Assembly (NCBI GenBank): GCA_000317655.1
Contig: CP003940.1
Span: forward strand, 1 to 64,000
Length of the DNA stretch: 64,000 nt
Reading direction: 5' to 3'
From: Cyanobacterium stanieri PCC 7202
GTDB lineage: Bacteria > Cyanobacteriota > Cyanobacteriia > Cyanobacteriales > Cyanobacteriaceae
The translations under genes and the position numbers were made by a program. Under the pieces are notes generated by a model. That model was not told the origin of the DNA. It was given only the letters and a program-made list of their open reading frames with translations, and did no database searches. Below are positions 1 to 10,561 of this stretch, in pieces; the stretch's first letter is position 1, and each line of letters opens with the position of its first letter.

Positions 1-24
1 ATTTTTCTCTTAAGCCTCCCTTGC

Positions 25-1542
25 CTAAATACCAAGACTTTCAAGAATAGGCAACCGATTATTATAAAAATCTTCAGCTATTCCCTTAATATAAGCAATA
101 TTATCCTCCGCCTTCTCCAAAACCTTACCATCCTTAATCAACTTCTTATTTTGAGAAGAATAAATTCCCCAGACAAAATCAGCACCTTCTTCTCCTTGCA
201 TGACTGCCAATAATAACAACTGCTCCAGAGAAGAAACCACCACCCCAGTGCCAATGAGGGGAGAAGCTAAATAAGCCATCTCATCAGACACTATCGCCCT
301 CTCTATCACCGCAATATTAAAAGCATTAGTAAATTGTTGTCTCTTTTCGCAGGTTTCATCATCCACCGCAGGATGAATGTAGCCAATGGCAGTTAATACC
401 ATTAAAGCCTGATAAACATTGTTAATAGGATTTTTATTAAGATTAGGATGGCTGTGTAACTCCTTCATTGTCAAAGGAGAATCCGCCAAAAGCTCACAAA
501 TAGGCTCATAAATCTCCTTTTGTAAGGTAACATTACCCACCGCAAAAGTATGGTCTAATTTAATAGTATTCGGAGCCACAATCAAAGCATAACGGAGATT
601 TTCAATAACTCTTGTATGCTCTGGAGGGGTCATTTGTATTTGTCCACGGGCAAAAATATCTCGCCGAAACTGAGTATTAATATAAAAATCCCTTACCACT
701 TCTCGATAAATAGGATCTTTAATTTTGTTTAACTCCGTTAACGCTTCTTGACTTAAATTGAGGACATCAATGTAATCAATAATATTTGCCGAACCAATAA
801 AATTAAGTTTTGCCTCCTCCAACTCTTGGACAACTTCATCAAAATAAAAACTATTCCACTGCTCATTAAAATATTCATGGGCTAAATAGTAACGATTTTG
901 TTGTTTCAAACCTTCGTAACGGGGCTTAAGGGCTGGATTTTGCACAAAATAACCTGCATTGGTATCCATCAACCTTTGAGTTAAATTTAACGCTTCCTCG
1001 ATACACTCCAAAATCGGTTCAGAAGAGTGTTTACGGTGTCGTAACATCAAGCTCTGCATAGGCATCGCCGCCGCCCAACCGGGTAAAGCATTATAGGAAA
1101 TATAAACCAATCCCCCCACATTCAATTTTTTTTTAATAAACTCCACAATAGCTTGACGATTTTCAGGCGTAATCCAGCTATAGATACCATGCAAAACGAT
1201 AAAATCAAACTGGGGCAAATCTTGCTCGAGAAATTCCGCAAAGCTATCATCAAAAAAATGAACATTTTGACTTCCTGCAAACTTAGCTAGTTTTCTAGCT
1301 TCGTGAATATGGTTGGGGTTAAAATCATTGGCATAAAATTGGGCTTGGGGATAACAAGAAGCGAGGAGATTGGTGGTATAACCCCTTCCACAAGCTAACT
1401 CACAATAGTTAAAAGGTTCGTTTAAATCGGGGGGATGTATGGCTTTAATGGCGGTGGCAAGGGCTAATTTGAGGGGGCTTAATTCCCCATAAAATCCGTA
1501 GGTGTAGTTGATTTCTGAAACGTAACCTTCTGTCCAAGCCAT
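25..1542 (-). CDS. SAM-dependent methyltransferase with regulatory domain
   Basis: A 505-residue protein that probably transfers a methyl group from S-adenosylmethionine to an unidentified acceptor in the cytosol. The class I methyltransferase glycine-rich loop is visible near residues 47-61 (CELACGRGYTTNLLA), with the acidic residue ending strand 2 in FYANDFNPNHI. Residues from about 220 onward (YYLAHEYFNEQWNSFYFDE and following) look like the 'methyltransferase regulatory domain' that follows such catalytic cores in many bacteria. The C-terminal ~200 residues are helical and unassigned. The ATG start is followed directly by the conserved N-terminal segment. The gene stands alone, divergent from the toxin-antitoxin pair. 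The enzyme class is secure but the substrate is unknown. Confidence 0.8.
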   Translation of the reverse strand: MAWTEGYVSEINYTYGFYGELSPLKLALATAIKAIHPPDLNEPFNYCELACGRGYTTNLLASCYPQAQFYANDFNPNHIHEARKLAKFAGSQNVHFFDDSFAEFLEQDLPQFDFIVLHGIYSWITPENRQAIVEFIKKKLNVGGLVYISYNALPGWAAAMPMQSLMLRHRKHSSEPILECIEEALNLTQRLMDTNAGYFVQNPALKPRYEGLKQQNRYYLAHEYFNEQWNSFYFDEVVQELEEAKLNFIGSANIIDYIDVLNLSQEALTELNKIKDPIYREVVRDFYINTQFRRDIFARGQIQMTPPEHTRVIENLRYALIVAPNTIKLDHTFAVGNVTLQKEIYEPICELLADSPLTMKELHSHPNLNKNPINNVYQALMVLTAIGYIHPAVDDETCEKRQQFTNAFNIAVIERAIVSDEMAYLASPLIGTGVVVSSLEQLLLLAVMQGEEGADFVWGIYSSQNKKLIKDGKVLEKAEDNIAYIKGIAEDFYNNRLPILESLGI

Positions 1543-1674
1543 ACTGTTTTATTGAGTAATACATATATCCACAACCCATATATTATCATTGATTGAGATT
1601 ATATTTCTGAAGAAGATTTCTCCTACTCTCTTGAATAAGATGGAATTCAGAAGTAGTCAAAGTGCGCTGGGTTT

Positions 1675-1710
1675 GATCCCCCTAAATCCCCCTTAACAAG
1701 GGGGACTTTG
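1675..1710. repeat. CCCCC/GGGGG hairpin repeat, inverted copy
   Basis: A short imperfect palindrome with CCCCCTAAATCCCCC on the left and AAGGGGGACTTTG on the right. It is the reverse-orientation relative of the hairpin repeats at 4397-4428, 7470-7501 and 28481-28512. It lies between the methyltransferase and the toxin-antitoxin pair and is not followed by a T tract, so it is more likely a small interspersed repeat than a terminator. Confidence 0.6.
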
Positions 1711-1810
1711 TTGTTTAAGGTGCGCTGATGGATCTGATGATAAGTCTTGTCGTCATGAATTATAATCAAAGAAAAGCTCGGTCAATGAGAATGGAACAAG
1801 ATAAGATATT

Positions 1811-2065
1811 ATGAGTATTTCAGCAGGGGAATTGAAAAAAAAAGGTGTTTCTATCATTCAAACAAAACTAGATAAAATGAATGAAGAAACTATTACCGTC
1901 AAAGGAAAAGATGCTTTTGTAGTGATGAATATGGAACATTATAATTATTTGCGTGAATGTGAGTTAGAAATTGCACTACAACAAGCAAAAAAAGAATATG
2001 AACAGGGTCATTTTGTAAAAGAAAGTGTAGAAACACATCTTCAGCGCATCGCTAATGAATTATAG
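1811..2065 (+). CDS. Phd/YefM-type antitoxin
   Basis: An 84-residue protein with the Phd/YefM antitoxin layout: an N-terminal dimerising DNA-binding part (MSISAGELKKKGVSII), a central IVTVKGKDAFVVM-like strand pair followed by MEHYNYLRE, and a charged C-terminal tail expected to wrap the toxin. Its end overlaps the next ORF by 11 bases in another frame, the usual translational coupling of type II toxin-antitoxin operons. Family knowledge predicts that it represses its own promoter alone or with the toxin. The assignment rests on sequence character and gene order. Confidence 0.8.
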   Translation: MSISAGELKKKGVSIIQTKLDKMNEETITVKGKDAFVVMNMEHYNYLRECELEIALQQAKKEYEQGHFVKESVETHLQRIANEL

Positions 2066-2330
2066 TTTAATTTACACAAAAAGTTATAATAACAAGGCAA
2101 AAAAATTTATAAAAAAGCATCCTGACTTAATCAAACAATATGAAAAAACCTTAAAATTGCTTGAGTTAAATCCCCATCATCCATCATTAAGATTACATCA
2201 ATTAAAAGGCAAACTTCAAGATTTACACTCAGTCTCCATTAATATTTCGTACAGAATTTGTCTTCATTTACTCATTAGAGAAAAGGAGATAATTTTAGTA
2301 GATATTGGTTCTCATAACGAGGTTTATTAG
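2055..2330 (+). CDS. RelE/ParE-superfamily toxin
   Basis: A 91-residue basic protein of the RelE/YafQ type. It starts inside the 3' end of the antitoxin gene. Visible family traits are the lysine-rich first helix (KSYNNKAKKFIKKHPDL), the LRLHQLKG segment, the SVSINISYRICLHL strand with a conserved Arg, and a C-terminal ILVDIGSHNEVY strand. Members usually cleave mRNA at the ribosome. Which subfamily this is (RelE, YafQ or HigB) cannot be decided by eye. It completes a two-gene type II toxin-antitoxin module placed upstream of ndhD. Confidence 0.8.
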   Translation: MNYSLIYTKSYNNKAKKFIKKHPDLIKQYEKTLKLLELNPHHPSLRLHQLKGKLQDLHSVSINISYRICLHLLIREKEIILVDIGSHNEVY

Positions 2331-2716
2331 AGATGAGATGTTAATTTATCAAGTAATATAAGGATCTTCAAATGTAGAGGGAAAATCTTAAATATCTGAG
2401 TGAGTAAGATCTTTTCCACGTTGTAAGGTGCTTTGCTTGGTGTTAGGGTGCGATTATGAAGTGGTGCCGTGCGATCGCACTTATAAACTCAAAGACATTA
2501 CAGATAATCATAAAATTAATTCAATAATAATTAATATATTTTAAACAATATACTATTATTTTTTTGTGAGCTAGGATTTAGTGGTAGAGTGTATGCCCGA
2601 AAAACAAAAATTAACATTACAAAATGTAAGATCCCCGAAAATAGTTGTTAGATTGTTGTTAGAACTTATGTATATGAACAGTTTAGATAACAAAATAACT
2701 ATTTCACAAGTTACAA
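2331..2716. other. Intergenic region upstream of ndhD
   Basis: This 386-base AT-rich stretch has a HIP1 octamer inside GTGCGATCGCACTT and an AATTAATATATTTTAAAC segment. No convincing gene was seen. A 76-codon open frame crosses into ndhD but has no family resemblance. The ndhD promoter is presumably here. Confidence 0.5.
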
Positions 2717-4306
2717 ATGGATTTAACAAACTTTCCTTGGCTAACGACAATCATTCTTTTTCCGATTGTTGCCTCCCTTCTGGTATTCGTCATACCAGAC
2801 AAAGATGGTAAAACCATCAGATGGTTTGCCCTCACCGTCGGACTAATCGATTTTGTCCTCATCGTTTATGCTTTCTATCAAGGTTATGACCTCAATAACC
2901 CCAATCTACAGTTAGTAGAAAGCTATACATGGATACCAGACATCGACCTAAAATGGTCTGTGGGGGTTGATGGTTTATCCATGCCCTTAATTTTATTAAC
3001 AGGCTTTATCACTACCCTTGCCATTATGGCGGCATGGCCTGTCACCCTCAAACCACGGTTATTTTACTTCCTCATGTTGGCGATGTATGGCGGACAAATT
3101 GCTGTGTTTGCCGTGCAGGATATGTTACTTTTCTTCCTCGTTTGGGAATTAGAATTAGTCCCTGTTTACCTCATCCTGTCTATATGGGGCGGTAAGAGGA
3201 GATTGTATGCGGCGACCAAATTTATCCTCTACACCGCTGGAGGCTCCTTATTCATCCTTGTAGCCGCTTTAACGATGGCTTTTTATGGGGATACCGTTAC
3301 CTTTGATATGAGTGCGATCGCCCAGAAGGACTATGGTTTAAACCTACAACTACTACTATACGGTGGCTTCTTGATTGCCTATGGTGTCAAACTACCCATT
3401 TTTCCCCTCCATACATGGCTACCTGATGCCCACGGAGAAGCAACCGCCCCTGCCCACATGCTCTTGGCTGGAATCCTGCTCAAAATGGGAGGTTACGCCC
3501 TGATTAGAATGAATGCGGGAATGTTGCCCGATGCCCACGCAGTTTTTGCCCCTATCCTAATTATTCTTGGGGTGGTAAATATTATTTATGCCGCCTTCAC
3601 CTCCTTCGCCCAACGAAATCTAAAACGAAAAATCGCCTATTCCTCCATTTCCCACATGGGTTTTGTGTTAATCGGTATCGCTTCCTTTACCGATATTGGT
3701 ATGAGTGGAGCCATGTTACAGATGATTTCCCATGGTTTAATCGGTGCTAGTCTTTTCTTCATGGTTGGTGCTACCTACGATCGCACCCATACTCTGATGT
3801 TAGACGAAATGGGAGGGGTTGGGAAAAAAATGAAAAAAATCTTTGCCATGTGGACAACTTGCTCTATGGCATCCCTCGCCCTGCCCGGTATGAGTGGTTT
3901 TGTGGCGGAGTTAATGGTATTTATCGGCTTTGCTACCAGTGATGCCTATGGCATGACTTTCCGAGTAATTATGGTATCTCTGGCCGCCGTGGGAGTAATC
4001 CTCACCCCCATCTATCTTCTTTCCATGCTTCGGGAATTAATGTATGGGCCAGAAAACGAGGAATTAGTATCCCATACCAAATTAATTGATGCCGAACCCA
4101 GAGAGGTATTCATTATCGCTTGTTTACTCATTCCCATCATTGGTATTGGTTTATATCCCAAAATTGTCACCCAAATTTATGACAGCACCACCAATCAGAT
4201 AACTGCCCTACTCAGAAATTCTGTTCCCAGTTTATCAACCACTCAGGTGGCAGAAAAAACAGATCATCAATTTGTTGCCCTCCAAGCCCCAAGTATTGGT
4301 AATTAA
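2717..4306 (+). CDS. ndhD: NAD(P)H-quinone oxidoreductase subunit 4 (NdhD)
   Basis: A 529-residue proton-pumping antiporter-like subunit of the thylakoid NDH-1 complex. NDH-1 moves electrons from ferredoxin to plastoquinone in respiration and cyclic flow. About 14 hydrophobic segments are visible. Conserved charged motifs include [18 protein letters not shown], the [14 protein letters not shown] glutamates, [18 protein letters not shown] and the [16 protein letters not shown] segment. Length matches the NdhD1/NdhD2 group. Cyanobacteria carry several ndhD paralogues, and I cannot decide by eye whether this is the respiratory/cyclic type. The TAA stop lies inside a short interspersed repeat (see 4303). 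Confidence 0.95.
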   Translation: MDLTNFPWLTTIILFPIVASLLVFVIPDKDGKTIRWFALTVGLIDFVLIVYAFYQGYDLNNPNLQLVESYTWIPDIDLKWSVGVDGLSMPLILLTGFITTLAIMAAWPVTLKPRLFYFLMLAMYGGQIAVFAVQDMLLFFLVWELELVPVYLILSIWGGKRRLYAATKFILYTAGGSLFILVAALTMAFYGDTVTFDMSAIAQKDYGLNLQLLLYGGFLIAYGVKLPIFPLHTWLPDAHGEATAPAHMLLAGILLKMGGYALIRMNAGMLPDAHAVFAPILIILGVVNIIYAAFTSFAQRNLKRKIAYSSISHMGFVLIGIASFTDIGMSGAMLQMISHGLIGASLFFMVGATYDRTHTLMLDEMGGVGKKMKKIFAMWTTCSMASLALPGMSGFVAELMVFIGFATSDAYGMTFRVIMVSLAAVGVILTPIYLLSMLRELMYGPENEELVSHTKLIDAEPREVFIIACLLIPIIGIGLYPKIVTQIYDSTTNQITALLRNSVPSLSTTQVAEKTDHQFVALQAPSIGN

Positions 4307-4395
4307 CCCCATTTCGGGATAATAATTATCAGTATGATTAGGTTTTAGGTTGCAGGTGTTAAGGTGATGAGGAGTAATAATTAAATCATCATAAT
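4303..4395. repeat. Heptamer-bearing interspersed element, copy 1
   Basis: It begins with TTAACCCCATTTCGGGATAA, which matches the end sequences at 41257, 41445 (reverse) and 9852 (reverse) with two or three differences. The terminal sequence is followed by AATAATTATCAGTATGATTAG and then 7-base periodic text (AGGTTTT-AGGTTGC-AGGTGTT). It also contributes the stop codon of ndhD. The right boundary is not sharp because a second, hairpin-type repeat follows directly. Confidence 0.6.
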
Positions 4396-4396
4396 A

Positions 4397-4466
4397 AAAG
4401 TCCCCCAGAATTGGGGGATTTAGGGGGCTATCTTGTTCATAATTGATTACTTGAAACTTAATATGA
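4397..4466. repeat. MITE-like hairpin element, right-half copy
   Basis: It contains AAAGTCCCCCAGAATTGGGG followed by GATTTAGGGGGC, identical to the hairpin inside the complete element at 7441-7544. Its right side (GATTACTTGAAACTTAATATGA) resembles the right terminal repeat of that element, while the left terminal repeat is not recognisable. Confidence 0.55.
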
Positions 4467-4602
4467 CACCTGACACTTTCAAGAAAAAAGACGAAAAACA
4501 TTTATCCAAACCGAGTATCATGACTCCCCATCAGGGGAGATTTTTTTTGCATTGACTCTCTTTTCGATAAGATGAAGAAATGTAACAATCTTTGAGTAAT
4601 TA

Positions 4603-5607
4603 ATGGAAACACAACAAAATTCCCGTCTCGACGTATTAAACCCCATCATATATATTGCTCCATTTTTTCTTTGGGGTACTGCCATGGTGGCAATGAAAGG
4701 TATTATGTTACAAACTACTCCCTTATTTTTAGGGGCATTAAGACTTTTACCTGCGGGAATTTTGGTGTTAATCTTTGCCATGGCAACCAAAAGGGCTAGA
4801 CCACAATCATGGAAGGCATGGGGATGGATTCTTTTATTTGCCCTCGTGGATGGAGCCATGTTTCAAGGATTTTTGGCGGAAGGATTGTTACGCACAGGGG
4901 CAGGATTAGGTTCGGTGATGATTGATTCTCAACCTTTGGCGGTAGCTATTTTATGCCGTTGGTTATTCAAAGACATGATTGGTTTTTGGGGTTGGTTGGG
5001 TTTGTTGGTGGGTATTGTGGGTATTAGTTTGATTGGTTTGCCTGATGTGTGGATTAGTAATTTTTTTCAGGGCAACTGGGGGGAGTTTTATTTTAGTTGG
5101 CAGGGGTTATTTAATAATGGGGAGTGGTTGATGTTGTTGGCTTCTTTATCCATGGCTTTGGGTACGGTGATGATTCCTTATATTGCCCGTCATGGAGATA
5201 CGGTGGTGGCAACGGGATGGCACATGATCTTGGGGGGATTAATGTTATTGTTGGTTAGTGCTACGGTGGAAACCAATCAATGGATTAATATTGATTTGTC
5301 TGGTTGGTTGTCTATTAGTTATGCGACCATTTTTGGCAGTGCGATCGCCTATGGGGTATTCTTTTATTTAGCATCGAAGGGAAATATTACCAGTCTGAGT
5401 GCGCTGACCTTTTTAACTCCTGTATTTGCTCTTTCTTTTGGTAATTTGGTGTTGGAGGAAAAACTCTCTTCTCTACAATGGGGGGGAGTATGTTTAACTT
5501 TAATGAGTATTTATTTGATAAATCAAAGGAAAATACTTAATAAGAAGTGGCAAAATTTCATTGCCAATTTTGCTGGGTTGAATGTTCGGGAAAAAATTGA
5601 CCCATAA
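4603..5607 (+). CDS. EamA/DMT-family permease
   Basis: A 334-residue inner-membrane protein with about ten hydrophobic helices in two homologous halves, the EamA (drug/metabolite transporter) layout. The first half includes FFLWGTAMVAMKGI and the second LLASLSMALGTVMIPYIAR. The terminal LTPVFALSFGNLVLEEKLS segment is typical of the last EamA repeat. Members export or import small metabolites; no substrate can be inferred here. The gene is monocistronic, with groEL about 100 bases downstream behind its own operator. Confidence 0.85.
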   Translation: METQQNSRLDVLNPIIYIAPFFLWGTAMVAMKGIMLQTTPLFLGALRLLPAGILVLIFAMATKRARPQSWKAWGWILLFALVDGAMFQGFLAEGLLRTGAGLGSVMIDSQPLAVAILCRWLFKDMIGFWGWLGLLVGIVGISLIGLPDVWISNFFQGNWGEFYFSWQGLFNNGEWLMLLASLSMALGTVMIPYIARHGDTVVATGWHMILGGLMLLLVSATVETNQWINIDLSGWLSISYATIFGSAIAYGVFFYLASKGNITSLSALTFLTPVFALSFGNLVLEEKLSSLQWGGVCLTLMSIYLINQRKILNKKWQNFIANFAGLNVREKIDP

Positions 5608-5636
5608 GAAAGATTGCCAAGGTGCAGATAACCGTA

Positions 5637-5663
5637 TTAGCACTCAGACTCGAAGAGTGCTAA
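5637..5663 (+). promoter_or_regulatory. CIRCE operator (HrcA binding site)
   Basis: This is a perfect inverted repeat TTAGCACTC-N9-GAGTGCTAA, the canonical CIRCE element, 45 bases upstream of the groEL start. HrcA repressor binds this element and releases it on heat shock, so groEL is expected to be under HrcA control. Confidence 0.95.
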
Positions 5664-5696
5664 ATTTATTTATGGAGAAAAAATATATCCTCATGA

Positions 5697-7373
<1,677 letters not shown>

Positions 7374-7399
7374 TCCAAGGTCAATCATATTTAACTCTG

Positions 7400-7427
7400 A
7401 GGGTGTACTGCGGTACGCCCTTTTTTT
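7400..7427 (+). terminator. Rho-independent terminator of groEL
   Basis: A hairpin AGGGTGTAC/GGTACGCCCT with a very short loop is followed by seven T residues, 27 bases after the groEL stop codon. Confidence 0.85.
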
Positions 7428-7440
7428 ATCTCCTGCTTTA

Positions 7441-7544
7441 ATATCAAGTTCGGATAAATTGTTACAATGAAAGTCCCCCAGAATTGGGGGATTTAGGGGG
7501 CAAAACAGGATTCCTTTTCATAACGGATTCGTCGAACTTGATAT
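7441..7544. mobile_element. MITE-like element with 12-bp terminal inverted repeats
   Basis: A 104-base non-coding element bounded by perfect inverted repeats ATATCAAGTTCG (7441-7452) and CGAACTTGATAT (7533-7544). Its core is a CCCCC/GGGGG hairpin (7470-7501) that recurs at 4397 and 28481. The first 60 bases also align with 28452-28512, and the last ~40 with 4428-4466, so those are partial copies of the same family. No transposase is encoded, so movement would need an enzyme supplied elsewhere. Confidence 0.7.
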
Positions 7545-7583
7545 GATTCATAGTAAATATTTCATATTAACTACTCAAAGAAA

Positions 7584-8258
7584 ATGGCAAAAGGCGATCA
7601 ATTATATGTTTGGCGTAAATTTGCAAACCTCGATGGGGTTTACCAACACCATGGCATCGATATAGGGAATGGTCATATAATCCATTATCGTAAACCTAGC
7701 GAAATCATCGAAAAAACTCCTTTTAATATTTTTAGCCGAGGTAATAAAGTTTATATTCGTCAATATCCCCGAGGATTTTCTTTTATCCCTGAACTGGTAT
7801 TGGAAAGAGCTTTTAGCCGTCTTGGGGAACAAAAATACAATTTACTATTTAATAATTGTGAACACTTTGCCACCTGGTGTAAAACGGGTATTAATGAAAG
7901 CAAACAAGTACGGGATTTTATTCCTACCATCAAAAAACTAGATACTTTTAATCTTTTTGATCCCCTCAAAAATGCTTTTAAGGATGTTAATAATAATAAT
8001 GTCCATAGTATTATCGATAGTGCCTTGAATGATATTCGAGTGGCATGGGATAAAATACAACCAGAGTACAATGAAGCCCTCAAGGAGGTTGATGTTTGGC
8101 AAAAGGTGGCATACAAGGCTCTACAAAATAACCGTGAGGATTTGGCACGGGAGGCACTGATTAGAAAGAAAAAATATCAAGATAGGGTTAATCAATTACA
8201 AGGGGAGTTAGAAACACTGGCTACCATGACAGAGGGATTAATTCAAAGCAAAAAATAA
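7584..8258 (+). CDS. LRAT-like (lecithin retinol acyltransferase fold) protein
   Basis: A 224-residue protein whose first half carries the LRAT/NlpC-P60-related catalytic pattern: a His in YQHHGIDIGNGHIIHYR (about residues 20-36) and the cysteine box NNCEHFATWCKTG with nucleophile Cys92. Family members are thiol acyltransferases, phospholipases or peptidases, and bacterial substrates are mostly unknown. The second half (about 125-224) is charged and helical, with coiled-coil-like heptads near the end. No signal peptide or membrane helix is obvious. It lies alone between groEL and tRNA-Pro. Confidence 0.75.
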   Translation: MAKGDQLYVWRKFANLDGVYQHHGIDIGNGHIIHYRKPSEIIEKTPFNIFSRGNKVYIRQYPRGFSFIPELVLERAFSRLGEQKYNLLFNNCEHFATWCKTGINESKQVRDFIPTIKKLDTFNLFDPLKNAFKDVNNNNVHSIIDSALNDIRVAWDKIQPEYNEALKEVDVWQKVAYKALQNNREDLAREALIRKKKYQDRVNQLQGELETLATMTEGLIQSKK

Positions 8259-8325
8259 AGGGTTGATAACTTGTCAAAAGTCCATAATTAAGTTACTATG
8301 GTTATAGTGGAATAAACTTGCCTAA

Positions 8326-8399
8326 CGAGATGTAGCGCAGCTTGGTAGCGCGCCTGCTTTGGGAGCAGGATGCCGCAGGTTCAAATCCTGTCATCTCGA
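8326..8399 (+). tRNA. tRNA-Pro (anticodon UGG)
   Basis: A 74-base cloverleaf: acceptor stem CGAGATG/CATCTCG, D arm GCGC-AGCTTGGTA-GCGC, anticodon stem CCTGC/GCAGG with loop TTTGGGA (anticodon TGG, G37 as usual for proline tRNAs), T arm GCAGG-TTCAAAT-CCTGT and discriminator A. The 3' CCA is not encoded. Confidence 0.97.
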
Positions 8400-8596
8400 T
8401 TTTTCGGTTTTTGGTAGATTTGAGGGTTTATATATGATTGATTTTTAGGGCAGATAATTTATTCTTATCTATCCTTGATTTCTTCTTTTATGAAAGAAAA
8501 ATCTGAAAAATATCTGAAGATCCAACCATTATGGGTTAAGATCCTTAACATAGAAAATCTTAAATTACTATAAAAAAATTTTAACGGAGGCAATTT

Positions 8597-9676
8597 ATGG
8601 CTTTAGTTCCTATGAGACTTCTGCTTGACCATGCAGCAGAAAATGGTTATGGTATCCCTGCGTTTAACGTAAATAACCTAGAACAAATTCTTTCTATCAT
8701 GGAAGCGGCTAACGAAGCTGATAGTCCTGTTATTTTACAAGCCTCCCGTGGTGCTCGTAAATATGCAGGAGAGAACTTCCTTCGCCATCTTATCTTAGCG
8801 GCAACCGAAACCTATCCTCATATTCCTGTGGCTATGCACCAGGATCATGGTAACAGCCCTGCTACTTGTTATTCTGCAATCCGTAATGGATTTACCAGTG
8901 TAATGATGGATGGTTCTTTACAAGAAGATGCTAAAACCCCTGCAAGTTTTGAGTATAACGTAAATGTAACCGCTGAGGTTGTTAAGGTAGCTCACTCTGT
9001 AGGTGCTAGTGTTGAGGGTGAATTAGGTTGTTTAGGTTCCCTCGAAACTGGTATGGGTGAGGCTGAAGATGGTCATGGTTTTGAAGGAAAATTAGATCAT
9101 TCTCAATTATTGACTGATCCCGATGAAGCGGTGGAATTCGTAGAGCGCACCCAGGTTGACGCTTTGGCCGTTGCCATCGGTACTAGCCATGGTGCTTACA
9201 AATTTACCCGTAAGCCTACTGGTGAAATTCTTGCTATCAGCCGTATCGAAGAAATCCACGCTAAATTACCTAACACCCACTTGGTAATGCACGGTTCTTC
9301 TTCTGTACCCCAAGAGTGGTTAGATATGATCAACGAATATGGTGGTCAAATCCCCGAAACCTATGGTGTACCTGTAGAGGAAATCCAAAAAGGTATTAAG
9401 AGCGGTGTTCGTAAGGTAAATATTGACACTGACAACCGTTTGGCTATTACTGCGGCTATCCGTGAAGCGGCTGCGAAGGATCCTTCTAATTTTGACCCTC
9501 GTCATTTCTTGAAGCCTTCTATGAAGTACATGAAACAAGTATGTTTAGATCGTTATGAGCAGTTCTGGACTGCTGGTAATGCAAGTAAAATTAAGCAAGT
9601 TAGCTTGGATGATTTTGCTGCTAAGTATGCTAAAGGTGAATTAGCTGCTACTACCAAGAAAACTGTCGCTGTATAG
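8597..9676 (+). CDS. fbaA: Class II fructose-1,6-bisphosphate aldolase
   Basis: A 359-residue zinc-dependent aldolase acting in the Calvin cycle and glycolysis (fructose 1,6-bisphosphate to DHAP and G3P, and sedoheptulose bisphosphate formation). Visible are the zinc-ligand region [26 protein letters not shown], the phosphate-binding [11 protein letters not shown] and [10 protein letters not shown], and the [13 protein letters not shown] active-site aspartate. Length fits the cyanobacterial CbbA type. A strong ribosome-binding site (GGAGG, 8585-8589) sits 7 bases before the ATG. It is monocistronic with its own terminator. Confidence 0.96.
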   Translation: MALVPMRLLLDHAAENGYGIPAFNVNNLEQILSIMEAANEADSPVILQASRGARKYAGENFLRHLILAATETYPHIPVAMHQDHGNSPATCYSAIRNGFTSVMMDGSLQEDAKTPASFEYNVNVTAEVVKVAHSVGASVEGELGCLGSLETGMGEAEDGHGFEGKLDHSQLLTDPDEAVEFVERTQVDALAVAIGTSHGAYKFTRKPTGEILAISRIEEIHAKLPNTHLVMHGSSSVPQEWLDMINEYGGQIPETYGVPVEEIQKGIKSGVRKVNIDTDNRLAITAAIREAAAKDPSNFDPRHFLKPSMKYMKQVCLDRYEQFWTAGNASKIKQVSLDDFAAKYAKGELAATTKKTVAV

Positions 9677-9700
9677 TTTTAAGGTTATAGTCTAAATCGG

Positions 9701-9729
9701 AGGAGTGGATTTTATCTGCTCCTTTTTTT
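9701..9729 (+). terminator. Rho-independent terminator of fbaA
   Basis: A ten-pair stem AGGAGTGGAT/ATCTGCTCCT (two G-T wobbles), with a TTT loop, runs into seven T residues. Confidence 0.85.
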
Positions 9730-9769
9730 GTGGATATATTTGGGGTTTAGAGTAAAGATTCCCCCTACC

Positions 9770-9852
9770 TAAAACCTCACTCTAACCTGTAACCTGCAAC
9801 CTGTCTCCTGAAACCTAACCATACTAACAGCTATTATCCCGAACTGAGGTTT
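9770..9852. repeat. Heptamer-bearing interspersed element, copy 2 (partial)
   Basis: Tandem 7-mers (AACCTGT-AACCTGC-AACCTGT and decayed neighbours) run from about 9782, then the conserved segment CCTAACCATACTAACAGC and the end sequence TTATCCCGAACTGAGGTTT at 9834-9852. Read in reverse it parallels the copy at 4303. The opposite end is not recognisable. Confidence 0.55.
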
Positions 9853-9951
9853 GGTTTAGGTTGGGAATGGGGAATGGTTTTCTTTCCTTACGCAAAAGTG
9901 GTAATCTCAGTTAAACTAAAGGGGAGAGATTAATGATTTATTGATTGAGTA

Positions 9952-10254
9952 ATGAGTGAAGATAAGAATAAGACGGCTTTTATTGGTGGTTTATTATTGG
10001 GAGGGAGTATAGGTGCGATCGCCTCTCTTTTTTTAGCCCCTAGAACTGGTAAAGAAAATCGTCAAATACTCAAAAAAACTGCCCAAGCTCTTCCCGACAT
10101 GGCGGAAGATTTGTCCTCTACTCTTAGGGTGAATAGTAATCGTTTATCTGCTTCTGCTCTTCATAATTGGGAAGATACTCTTACTCGGCTCAAAGTGGCG
10201 ATCGCCGCAGGATTAGAAGCCAGTGAAAAAGAAGCTAGTGAGGAGAAGGAATAA
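9952..10254 (+). CDS. YtxH domain protein (stress-associated, membrane-anchored)
   Basis: A 100-residue protein with one glycine-rich hydrophobic helix (FIGGLLLGGSIGAIASLFL) followed by the YtxH hallmark APRTGKENR and a charged helical tail ending in EKEASEEKE. YtxH-type proteins are general-stress proteins of unknown mechanism. The following DUF948-type gene starts 8 bases after this stop, the common YtxH/DUF948 pairing in cyanobacteria, so the two are probably cotranscribed. Confidence 0.8.
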   Translation: MSEDKNKTAFIGGLLLGGSIGAIASLFLAPRTGKENRQILKKTAQALPDMAEDLSSTLRVNSNRLSASALHNWEDTLTRLKVAIAAGLEASEKEASEEKE

Positions 10255-10261
10255 ATTTGAT

Positions 10262-10561
10262 ATGAATAATCCCATCATTTGGTTAGGATTATCTTTTATC
10301 TTAGTTGCCATCAGTCTTGTTGCCGTTTTAATCACACTAATTCCTGTCGCTCATCAATTAAGTAATACAGCTCGTAGTGCAGAGAAATTATTAGACACTC
10401 TCAATCGAGAATTTCCTGATACCCTAGAATCTCTCAAAGCCACCAATTATGAAATTACAGAGTTAACAGGGGAGTTTAAACAAGGGGTTAAAAATATATC
10501 TTCTGCCACCCAGCAAAAGGAGCAACCCAAGTTAGTCAACATCTACAACCTGAATCATTAA
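10262..10561 (+). CDS. DUF948-type membrane protein with a replaced C-terminus
   Basis: A 99-residue protein with an N-terminal membrane helix (IIWLGLSFILVAISLVAVLI) and the DUF948 pattern (ARSAEKLLDTLNREFPDTL, ITELTGEFKQGVKN). The ATG at 10262 is chosen because the longer in-frame start at 10223 lies within the upstream gene. After about residue 80 the sequence stops looking like the family: the reading frame runs out of frame through DNA that encodes a VWA protein in the adjacent frame. The normal tail has therefore probably been lost by a deletion. Confidence 0.7.
   Translation: MNNPIIWLGLSFILVAISLVAVLITLIPVAHQLSNTARSAEKLLDTLNREFPDTLESLKATNYEITELTGEFKQGVKNISSATQQKEQPKLVNIYNLNH

Noticed and set aside
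2581-2811. 76-codon open frame upstream of and overlapping ndhD
   Set aside because: It overlaps the real ndhD start in another frame, has no family resemblance and no ribosome-binding site.
4235-4501. 88-codon reverse frame over the ndhD end
   Set aside because: It runs through repeats and the end of ndhD; product is not protein-like.
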